In this document: piece by piece, positions 25,623 to 35,026 of the stretch
Numbering within the stretch: the stretch's first letter is position 1
Layout of the letters: every line of letters starts with the position of its first letter
NCBI GenBank assembly: GCA_002099365.1
Contig: MSED01000001.1
Coordinates: 3,286,001-3,350,000, forward strand
Direction of reading: 5' to 3'
Source of the DNA: Phialophora verrucosa
Taxonomy: Eukaryota; Ascomycota; Eurotiomycetes; Chaetothyriales; Herpotrichiellaceae
DNA: 64,000 nucleotides
The notes under the pieces: generated by a model
What the model was told of the DNA's origin: nothing
What the model saw: the letters and a program-made list of their open reading frames with translations, nothing else
Database searches by the model: none
Translations under genes and position numbers: made by a program

Positions 25623-27508
25623 GGGAGCAGGCTTTCAACAAGGATGAATAGGTGTTCAAGCAGCATGCAGTCGTCACAACGGGTAACGCAGTGAGATGCT
25701 CATGGCTTTGAGCAGAATGGACCCCCACGAGCAAAGGTGTTTTAGAGACCAAAGGTGTGTTTAAGACCGAAGGTGCGTTAGATTCCGTATCCCCCAGCCA
25801 CATGCCACCGCAGTAGCGGGTGTGGACACTGGACGTGCCGGAGATGTCCCCCAGTTCAGGCTCTCCTGCGTCGATGCATTTATTTGTACGTATATCCACC
25901 CGCAATGGTCCCTGAGTGTTACTCGAGGTATTTCAAGACTCGCGGCCCACGATTCATTCAAGCATGGCACTCATCGAACCACATAACGAGTCAAAATCAT
26001 CCAATCAAAGTTGATCTTGGAATGACGAGGCTGCCAGGCTTTAGGGGCAACTGGATTCCCTGAGGCTCACCTACATACGAAGGAGGCCTCCTGTAGTTCG
26101 ATCCTCCCTTCTCGTCATCAAAGATATTATTCGCGATGCGCTCCGCGCTTAGGTGACGACGTGGTCAGACGAGACGACACAGGGCAGCCTTCTAAATACA
26201 TAGATGCATCTATTATTCATTCCTGCACCATACTTAGAACCCACCTACACTCCGAGTCTCCTTTGGAGCGAATGACCCTGATCCTCGCGTCGTGTTTATC
26301 TCTTCGAGACACAGTTATTGGTCTCTTGCATAACTCGAACGCTAGGCGTGACTTCTTCAAGCAATTGTGAGTGATCGGGTGAGGGTCAGCGTTTGTCGAC
26401 GCATCCATCGCCTCGTTTCGTTCTTTGTTCTTTGCTCTTTGTTCTCTTCTCCCGCTCGTCGTCCGGGGGTCGAGGCTATCTAAAGTTTATTAAAATTTTT
26501 CACCACACATGAACGCGGGCAGCGCACAAGCGCGTTGTTTCCCAGTCGTGAGGTGGCCTTACTGCTTTCATGGCTCATAGTTCTTTCAGCCTAATACCTA
26601 CTGATTTTTTCCTGTCGAAGAGAGCGGAGGCATTATCAGTCGTCGTCCGTCAGTCCTCCCTCCCGGGCGGCGGCACCCCTGCGGCACAGTCCTCCAACAC
26701 CTTGAATTCATATACGCTTCGAGGTCCGCAGCAGGATGATGCTCGAAGGACTGGACAAATCAGGTCAGCGAAAACAATCCTGGAGCGTCTAACGTCCAGT
26801 AATTTTCCTGGACGGGATAAAAACTCCGTAATACAATCCAGGGAAGCGAAGCTGAGCAGATGAGGTGAGGAAGGTGTGTGCCAGCTGTTTCGATGTACAA
26901 ACCCTATGGCTGAAGTTGCGGTCAAGCAATCATGCCAACAAAAATGTACACGGGCCTGTCGATTTGATCAAGTAACCTCTCCGTAGACGTTGTGACTTGA
27001 ACGCGCACTTTGCAGGCCTCTTGTAGGTACGTGTTGAAAGACCGGTCCTGCTCCCCTTCTAGGTCCAACGGAGTGGTAATATTACCTGAGGCATGCCGAT
27101 CAAGACCTCAGCGAGTCAGCAGATATGTCTGCGCAGTAACTCGACATCCAATTACCCGGGTAAGATGACTTGACCGTATTGAGAAGGACAAAGAATGGTT
27201 AGCATCCATACGTATAGCTTTAATATACAAAGAGGATTACCCGTCACAGCTGCACGCGGCTTCACAGATGATCCGAGATCCTTTGTTAAGCATTTCGAGT
27301 ATGTTTGTCGATGCACACTTGTCCACCTCTATCTGAAGTGGTTCACAGGATTCGACATTACCACCTTGACACATTAAAGCGTATCACTGCCGCGCATTTC
27401 CTTCAGGGACAGACTGCACGACCATAGAACCCCTCGTCTGGACCAGACCAACTATCATCCCATCTATCGCCACCATAATCACTCGGACGCCCTCCCTGAC
27501 TCTCGAAA
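25623..27508. other. intergenic region
   Basis: About 1.9 kb without a supportable gene. The open frame 26570-26863 has no recognisable motif or conserved start context. A short direct duplication is visible near 25735-25775, where a segment of the type agaccaaaggtgtgttt/agaccgaaggtgcgtt is repeated. Confidence 0.5.
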
Positions 27509-29101
27509 ATGGCGCTTATGCAGGCCGACCATGCACGAAACACTCTCTTGGGCGTCGACTGGGACGTGCGGCGTCTTGTTCTTCGGTATCTCCTCCTCGT
27601 TGACGAAAACCGCGTCGAAGAGCCCGTGTTGAACCAAAACACCAGTGACGAATATTCCGACAGAATACCGGATCCCAGAGTCATCACTCGTCGCAGAATC
27701 ATCAAGTGTCGACTGCCAATCCCGAATCTCTTCCTGTCGTGTCGACAACTCTACCAAGAAAGCATGGTCATCTTTTTGGAGGAAAACCAGTTCGTGGCTG
27801 TCACTGGCATCGCGGAGGCACTTCAAATGAGCCTGAGACGCGCCAATATGTTCGCATTCTGGACCCCGCCATGGGTTTGGGACCGTAAAAAACGGTGCTT
27901 CATGTTAGTCAACGGCCGGAAGTGCCGCCCTGAGTTAACAATCTCTTTCCGTAACCAATACGATCAACCGGTCCTTCTCGCAGCCGGCGACGTCGTGCAC
28001 GCCATCCATGCCATTCACTGGATGAAGACGTTTCCGGCGGCGGAAGTCGCCCGCTCCCGAAGTGACCTCGATTTCACTTTCACACACAAGAAGACCTCCT
28101 TTGGGCCGACAGTAGACGACGCTGTGGAATGGCTCGGTGCGAACGTGTTCTGGTGGTGCGCACAATATACCAAGAACACCACAGTCGTTCCCGAGACATA
28201 GTCAACGAAGCCAGTCGAAGCGGCAGCGAGGTTTGAAATGGCCCTCCAGACGCGACGCGAAAAGGAACGGGCGAGGTTTCAAACGTCGCAGCAGATACGA
28301 GAACCCAAAGAACGGAAATTGGAATGCCTACGGATACAACTGCATGAGCTCGCTCGTCGGACAAGAGAAGCTGTTATCGACATAGAGAGAGCGGTGATTG
28401 CTCGTCGCCCAGAGAAGGCATTGCGAGACTTTCAGACTGTTGTCAGTTGGCTCTCGTTGCTCATACACGAACGATCGATTGGCGAGTTCCGTTGGATTGG
28501 TGAATTGGGAGACGTCGCCGGTCTGTTTGCCCATGGCTGCTATTGGATAGCGCACCTCGATGCAACCTGCGGACTCGGCTGGAGCGAGCACGATTCTTTC
28601 CAAGAATGGGCTTTTCGGCGTCTGGCTACGGCGACAAGCTGTCGCCGTACACACCCTTCCACCATGCTCGGGACCTGGCCACCCAACAAGATAACCAAAG
28701 TGGATATATATGCGAGACTGAGGACAATGGAGCTCATGATTCCCTCCGGCGCATGCCGTCAGTACATCCTTGATTCAATGGCGAGGATCGCAGCGGTCTT
28801 CGAAATTCCTCTCAATTCCTTTGACCCGGCTTTCTTTCATGAACAACAGCGTCGAGCTGCGGAGAAGTATGAAGACCAGTTCCCGGGCTTGGTTCAGTGC
28901 GATCGGAGCGATCGTGGTTCTTGTCCGTCGAGTCTGATTTCTGGCACTGGAGAATTTAGTCCCCTCTGCTTACGGCAAAGATACACGCCAGCAGAACAAC
29001 AGGTGTTGGCCGGCGAGGTTGCGCGGTTGAAGACACAGTTCAGTCTTCGTTTCGGCAACCTGTCACTGATGAACAAAACGGACAGAGTTTTGAGTGTATG
29101 A
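27509..29101 (+). pseudogene. F-box-like paralogue interrupted by an in-frame TAG
   Basis: The frame opens with ATG at 27509 and stops at TAG 28199-28201. It continues in exactly the same frame (ATG at 28238) to 29101. Read across the stop, the product would be about 530 residues, matching the neighbour at 24123 in length and in motif order: WDVRRLVLRYLL, FLSCRQLYQES, EENQFVAV, a Trp-rich stretch, then a charged helix and the C-terminal body. No good GT-AG pair removes the stop: donors nearby are poor and there is no branch-site match. The simplest explanation is a recent nonsense mutation, making this a pseudogene or a truncated 230-aa protein. Alternatives are a non-canonical intron of about 40 nt, stop-codon readthrough or an assembly error. 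Confidence 0.7.
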
Positions 29102-31028
29102 TGACTATGGTGAAATTGACGTGCAAAGAGACGCTGGATATGGACATGTCGGTATCGAGGCGGTCGTTCGGTGTACGCAGAGAGACCAGCTAGAAACTAT
29201 GTCAGCGTATTAAGATCTGCTGGGTCTGCAGAAAGAAAGTAAAGATGAAACCCACCACAGACGAGTCGAGCTTGGGACTGGAAAGTGCGAATGTAGGATT
29301 TGATCCACGGCAACGAAGTCGCTGCCGCGGACTCGAGATTAGGGATTTGATTCAATCAAAGTATTGTTTGAACCTTGCAAGTTCTCCTGGCGTGCTGAAG
29401 TAGCCTCGCGCGCCGGAATGCCCATGCATGACTGTCTCCATAAGAGGTATTGGAGAAGATGATGAGTAAATGGAGAATGAAGAGAACGTTGAACAGCCGA
29501 TGTAGCTGGTCTGCATGCTTTCCTGCATTCTATTCCACCTCGCGTCCACCCCGAGCTTAATGACTTCGCGACACTGGCGCGTGCTGTTTGCCCACCGAGC
29601 TCTTACCCTCCCAAGCTACGTGCCTCTGACAGAATCGAAGGTGCGCATTCACGTGCTCGTGGCAGGAATCTTGAGGTCGTTTCCTGGTTTGCGATACTTG
29701 AGGGTTCAACATCTGGTGAGGGCGGCAGCGCTGTTGGAGGTGAAGGACGAGAATCCTGTGAGTCAACAGTTGTGTGGACTGAGTACCATGATGACTAGCA
29801 AAACCTCGGATGCGTCAAGCTTGGAAGAATATCATGGTGTTGCTTCAGAAGGGATGGAAGAAGGAAATGGAGGGAAAATATGGCGTGAAGGTGACTATTC
29901 ACACAGCCCGCAGCGCGTTAGACGATGAGCTGATGGGTGCCGTCGTAGACACAACATCGGAGGATTCGGCACGAAGTAGGTGTTCTATTGGAGAGCATTG
30001 CATGGAAGACTGTCTGACGAGGTCCAGCATCAGGGCATGATCACGAGATTGGACTTTGTCGACGTATTTCCAGAAGAACTCAGAGCTTTAGAGTGTACGG
30101 AGGACACAAGGGGGAATTCAGGAAAGAAATACCAGCGGCTTAAAACAGTGACATTGGAATTGACATCGTAGAGCATGCCCAGCGACGTAGTAACTACTTA
30201 CTTTCCTCGTAGGGATGACAACGAGATGATCACGGAGTACGAGTACGAGTACACGTATCACACGTACTCATGTAGTAAGGCACCAGCCGATCAGCCAAGC
30301 GAGACCCTCTCTGCCCTGCTGTACCCCGTCCCGTTCGGTTCTTCGTGAAACACCCCTGAAACAGAGCCCTAGTGAGCGCTCGAAGTAGAAACAGAGTTCT
30401 GTAGGGATGCGAGTAACATAATTAACATAGAAACGAAGCCACTTGCTCACTCTTTTGTCGACACCAGCAAGTCGGCATCTGGAAACCACCGTAATTTTAG
30501 GCGCACTCGGGACGAGCAACAGGAGTACTGTGCTACATATGTAATTGCTTAATTATGTAGAACCTTCGTACTACTGCATATGTAGTTAGTTCGCGAAAAG
30601 CTGGACGCCTGTTTCAGCTCAGCCGCAGCCGAGTCCGGTTCGAGAACAAAGCGCGAGGACGGAGCACCATCGACACCAACAACGGAGCTGAAAACGTTGA
30701 CGCCAGGCCTGTGTACGAGGTACTCGGATATTGACGATATATCGCTTGTGTGCTACTGTACAGATCTAGCACGCCATATCACAACGCATCACAGCAAACA
30801 TCAGATAACAAACACAACTCGACAGGCACGACAAGCCACGATACAGCACCACAACACCACAGCGGAAGGTACGGGCTAGTTCAGCCATCTCCGGCCCTGC
30901 ACAACACCAGGGAGAGGAATTCCCAGCTATTGTATACTCGACTGTACCGAATTTCGCCGGGAAGGACTCAGAACCAGAACTAGTACAATAGGTTGTGTGC
31001 ACGTCACATAGAAATCACTCGATCGACC
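29102..31028. other. intergenic region with GAGTAC repeats
   Basis: About 1.9 kb. Open frames at 29515-29928 and 29980-30171 look weakly protein-like but have no start, splice or family support. Three tandem GAGTAC hexamers lie at 30235-30252 and TACGAGGTACTCG at 30714-30726. The CA-rich stretch 30770-30880 is probably the untranslated leader of the next gene. Confidence 0.5.
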
Positions 31029-32026
31029 ATGCCAAAGGTTTCAATCCACGAACATACGACATCGTACCACGCCATCACGATCAAGTCGCCGCATGGATTC
31101 CAGTGTCTGAAGAAATTATTCCTCGAGTACGACAATACGAGTCCCAGCCGGGGGGCGCTGGAGGGGCTTTTGGCGCGAGACTTTGTACGTCATGTCATCA
31201 CCTCTGGATCCATGTCTATATCCATGCCCCTATCACGTACCGTATCAGATATCACGCGGTCAGGTGGAACGGTGGATCTTTGATTTTTCACTACTGCTCA
31301 TGCGTCTGCTCATGCTAATGATACGATCATACAGACAGACAATGAGAACGAGTCAGAAAGAAGTATTGGGCGCGAGGAAGCTATTGTGAACATCATTTCT
31401 AGTCGGCAGCGATGTTCGAGACATCAGATCGATTTGAAGAGGGCGATTTGTATCGAGCATGATGCGAAGAGACAGGAGGTGCTGTTTGAGGGGGTGAGGT
31501 TTATGCTGGTACGATTCTCGCTCAGAGTGCTGTCTCCCCATATTATTACAAGCTGATGAGTGGTCAATAGTTTACTGCTGACGGCGACAAGGAAGTGGAA
31601 CTACCCGTCGTGGAGGATAAAGGCCAGTGGATCCGTGTGCCTTTCTCAGGGCGGATCGAGGTTCGCGTCAAGGAGAATAAATTCTCCATGAAGGACGCGG
31701 TAATTGAGATTGTGGGCAGACGATGGACAGTCGACAATAGTCAGTTGGTGAAGAAGGACATGTTGGCTCGCAAGACGGTAGACGTGGGCTCAGAGACAGG
31801 GCCGGTGAGTCCCATGTCGAATGCAAGTGGGAGCTTGGAGAGGAGCCAGTCGACAGGTACGCCTCAAATCGGGCTGCCCGGGGGAATGAGTGAGCTGCCA
31901 GCGGCGTTGTCGGGGCTGGCTATGACTGACAGCAAGAGTCTGCCGCCGTACCCTCATTCGGCAACGGGGACGTCAACCGTTTCGGGCAGCTCGATCGACG
32001 GTGGGGATAAGTTTCTGAAAACTTGA
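31029..32026 (+). CDS. hypothetical protein, three exons
   Basis: Model: 31029-31184, 31335-31493 and 31571-32026, all in phase 0, giving about 256 aa. Donors are GTACGT and GTGAGG; the acceptors follow GCTAATG and GCTGATG branch sites. The first exon encodes a basic N-terminus, the second a charged helix. The third gives a beta-rich stretch (VPFSGRIEVRVKENKFSMKD) ending in a Ser/Thr/Pro-rich tail with GGMSELPAALSGLAM. No signal peptide or membrane segment is present and I do not recognise the family. The third exon is the best supported; the first exon is less certain because an overlapping second frame there is also open. The gene converges on GEP4, with about 190 bp between the stop codons. 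Confidence 0.5.
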
Positions 32027-32220
32027 GCACATTCCCCTTGAGGGGAGCGGCTGTAATCGTACCCGATTCTTGCCTAGGCGGGATTGCAAGGAGTTTGGCT
32101 TTGAATGGGGCGGATCGTGCCCGAGGTCGTATTTCTGTCCACAAGTCTTGATGGTAATCGTCAAGATCGGGTCCATCAATAGAGTATCAGCCCGCTTTGG
32201 ACCGACATTGGGTCAACCGC

Positions 32221-33108
32221 TCACGATGCTGAGATAGTCTTTGGTAACGGCGCACTCCTCCCCAACCCGCCCCTCATGAATCTCTCCAAACGGTTTTCCA
32301 TCCGTGCGAAGAACCCTCTATAATCGCGCCCCGGCGTCTCAGGATTCCGCCAGCCATCTCTCGTCCAAACACTCCAACTACCCATCTCCCTCGCCAACAG
32401 AACATCTGTAGCTAATCGGTCTCCCAGAACAACAATCTCTTTCGGGTCATCGGTGACGCCATGTTCCTTGAAGTATCGCAGAATATCTGGACCGCAGAAC
32501 GGTTTCTTGCGCTCGGGTTGTTGGCGCAGGACGGGGATGCCGAGCTCCTTTTCGAGCAACCTGGCTTCAGCTTCGTGCTCGGCGGAGGAGGAACTGCCAG
32601 CTGTGTTTGAGACGATGAGGATGCTGTGCTGGCTGTGGGAGAATTCGTCGCTTTGTTTTATTTTCTCAAGTTTATTTATATATGCTTGGTGGAGCTTGGT
32701 TGTCTCCGGCGGACAGAGCGTATTGTCCTTGTCAAGGACGAGGGCACGAATAGTGGGTTTCTTGCCTGTACTGTTGAGAGAAGGCAGCCATGGGCCGATG
32801 GGGAGTGGGAGTGGAAGGAGTGTAGGTATGGTCCTATGCGGGAGAAGGGATGACGGCTCGCTCAGGGCATAGGCCAACGTCAGGCGCAGTACTGGGACAT
32901 TGGAAAAGAGTGGCATGTCAGAGAACGACTTGAGCAATGGACGCAGGGATGCTTGTGGAACAATGGAACGAGTGTTGAGTGAGTCGAGTGTGAAGCCGAC
33001 GTCAACATCGAGATGCGGAGATAAGATAAGATTTTCTTTCAGATCCATCTTCATTTTCCTGCCGCAAACTGCGGTGCGCTGCAACCACCTGCGATTAGAC
33101 CTGGACAT
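32221..33108 (-). CDS. GEP4: mitochondrial phosphatidylglycerophosphatase Gep4 (HAD family)
   Basis: Frame of 295 codons from ATG 33108; ATGs at 33054 and 33048 (MKMDLKEN) are alternative starts. The HAD phosphatase motifs are all present. Motif I is ALVLDKDNTL (DxDxT). Motif II is the Ser of ILIVSNTAG, the conserved Lys is in ERKKPFCGPDIL, and motif IV is VVLGDRLATDV. Gep4 dephosphorylates phosphatidylglycerophosphate to phosphatidylglycerol on the matrix face of the inner mitochondrial membrane, a step in cardiolipin synthesis. A hydrophobic, proline-rich stretch (about residues 85-105) precedes the catalytic domain, as in the family. The gene is head-to-head with SMD3, with only about 100 bp between the two starts. 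Confidence 0.9.
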   Translation of the reverse strand: MSRSNRRWLQRTAVCGRKMKMDLKENLILSPHLDVDVGFTLDSLNTRSIVPQASLRPLLKSFSDMPLFSNVPVLRLTLAYALSEPSSLLPHRTIPTLLPLPLPIGPWLPSLNSTGKKPTIRALVLDKDNTLCPPETTKLHQAYINKLEKIKQSDEFSHSQHSILIVSNTAGSSSSAEHEAEARLLEKELGIPVLRQQPERKKPFCGPDILRYFKEHGVTDDPKEIVVLGDRLATDVLLAREMGSWSVWTRDGWRNPETPGRDYRGFFARMENRLERFMRGGLGRSAPLPKTISAS

Positions 33109-33209
33109 TGATATTCCAGATCATCCAGACCTCAATACCTGCTGTCGCATATTACTCCCGGCCCATCAATTACTGAGATTAACGCGCGCAAGCCCACCAC
33201 CCGCCCACA
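33109..33209. promoter_or_regulatory. compact bidirectional promoter GEP4 / SMD3
   Basis: 101 bp separate the outermost ATG of GEP4 (minus) from the ATG of SMD3 (plus). Both promoters and leaders must overlap here or extend into the neighbouring coding sequence. If GEP4 starts at a downstream ATG the space grows to about 160 bp. Confidence 0.6.
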
Positions 33210-33693
33210 ATGGGCAAACTCACATCAACCATCGGCATACCCATCAAGCTCCTCAACGAGGCACAGGTGAGTATTCACGCGACAAGAGGAGACCAACATT
33301 GAATGAGGCTAACCTCTGCGCGCAGGGCCATGTCGTCACACTAGAACTGACATCCGGTCAAGTCTACCGGGGCAAACTCCTAGAAGGTCCGTTTTGCACC
33401 CTCAATGTGTCTCCCCTCCCACGTCTCACTATTGCAAAAACTCACACTGACAATTCCCAGCGGAAGACAACATGAACGTCCAACTCAAAGACATCACTGC
33501 CACTGCGCGCGACGGCCGTGTCTCGCATCTCGACCAAGTCTACATCCGAGGGAGCCACGTCCGGTTCTTCATCGTCCCGGACATGCTTCGGAACGCGCCT
33601 ATGTTCCGATCTAGAGGAACAAGAGGGCGAGGTGTGGGATTGGCGAGGGGGCGAGCGACGGTCAATCGCGCACGGGCAGGAAGAAGGCAGTAA
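33210..33693 (+). CDS. SMD3: small nuclear ribonucleoprotein Sm D3
   Basis: Model: 33210-33266, 33326-33386 and 33461-33693, giving 116 aa, the normal size. The exons read MGKLTSTIGIPIKLLNEAQ, then GHVVTLELTSGQVYRGKLLE, then a third exon starting AEDNMNVQLKDI. The Sm1 motif (GHVVTLEL..G..YRG.L.....NMN..L) and the Sm2 motif (IRGSHVRFFIVPD) are complete. The Arg-Gly rich tail (RGTRGRGVGLARGR) is the expected site for symmetric arginine dimethylation. SmD3 is part of the heptameric Sm ring on U1, U2, U4 and U5 snRNAs in the spliceosome. GTGAGT and GTCCGT donors and CAG acceptors define the introns. Confidence 0.96.
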
Positions 33694-35026
33694 ATGGGAG
33701 GCCATTGCGAGGACTGGAATAGCTGATGTTCGAATGAAACGGAATTGACTGCGCCCATGTTCCAACGCTGGTTCTGGACTACGAACTCGGCGACGAGAAG
33801 AGAATGCGAAAGGCGTACGACGAAATTGCATGGCACGAGCAGGCACGGCGGCAGACACGAGGGACACAGATACTGGCAAGGTATGCTGCACTCATGGCAC
33901 TGGGTGTGCAATACTGAGAGACCACGCGTCAAGCAAGCTGCAAACGGCCAGTGACGGTGTCGACCCTCTAGAGAGAGACAGTTTGCGGCACGAAACTGTG
34001 ACTCCATGGCGGTCCCAGTGAGGAATTGCTGGTGGTCCAACAGCGGAGCGGAACGTATGTAGCCTTGCTGAAGAAGGAACTTCAAAGCCTCGCCTCACCC
34101 GCTGAGGTCTGGAAAAAACTGCTGTTAGAGATCCCCTCGGCTTCACTGCTTTCTCAGACAGCGGATTGTCGAGGTATGCCGCTTCAGCCTACGGGGTGGA
34201 TGAGTTCCGCCTAACGTTACCCTTCCCTGCCCTTACGCTCTCCTACTTCTCTACGCTTACTAAAATTATGACTGTAAAATCGGATTCTCGCTTACTATAG
34301 CCTTTTCAAATGGCTTATATCGTCCCTTTATCGTTATATCTTCCTTACTTCGTGTCAGGAATGCTAAGCCGCCAAGAGTCTTGCACGAGAGAAGCATCCT
34401 TCTCTCATGCCTCGAATCTTGCGTTGACTGGACGTCAAGGGTAACCTAGTTCTTGAATAACTATTACTATTACTACGCTCTACCTATCCTAATAGGCCAT
34501 CCCTAAAAGAACGCTACCTTGCTATAGGGATGCCTAACAAAATTTGGTACTAACTGAGCGATAATCGTACTACACCCTAGCTATCGCTGTAACATAAAAA
34601 ACACTATATTAAAAAAAAAGATCTCGCTGACAGCTGACGATACCAATGTAATTCACTGTATCGCCCGAAACGTAATAACGAGGTTTACTGTACTATCCTA
34701 TGAATCCGGGGTAATTCCGCGGGACTCGGCTCTGGCATTAAATTGCGGAGTACTCGGTACCTGAAGTCTAGTTCTAAGTACCTTCGCTGTGCGTTCATAA
34801 AAGGTCCCGCAGAAGCTCTCTGATGCAGGGTTCAACTCACGTTTGTGACGCTTCAACTCATTCTATGGCTTTTCCTGCACCTTGAGAGAAGCTGTCGTCC
34901 TTGTATGCAAATGGATGCATTAATCCTAGCTCCTCCAGCCTTGACGGAACACACGCAGTCCTTTACCCGGTGGGAAAGTGACGTGGATCACGGTCTGCCA
35001 CCGTCCAGATGCATCCTTCTACTACT
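33694..35026. other. intergenic boundary with TA-rich, RIP-like stretch
   Basis: About 1.3 kb. From roughly 34200 to 34750 the sequence becomes markedly rich in TA dinucleotides and poor in CA/TG on both strands, with no open frame, unlike either flank. This is the pattern left by repeat-induced point mutation on an old mobile element. No inverted terminal repeats or coding remnants were recognised, so the element type is unknown. Confidence 0.5.

Noticed and set aside
26570..26863. 97-codon open frame
   Set aside because: No homology-like motif; lies in an otherwise empty intergenic region.
29515..30171. Open frames downstream of the F-box-like pseudogene
   Set aside because: Some leucine-rich character, but no ATG context, splice sites or consistent frame linking them.
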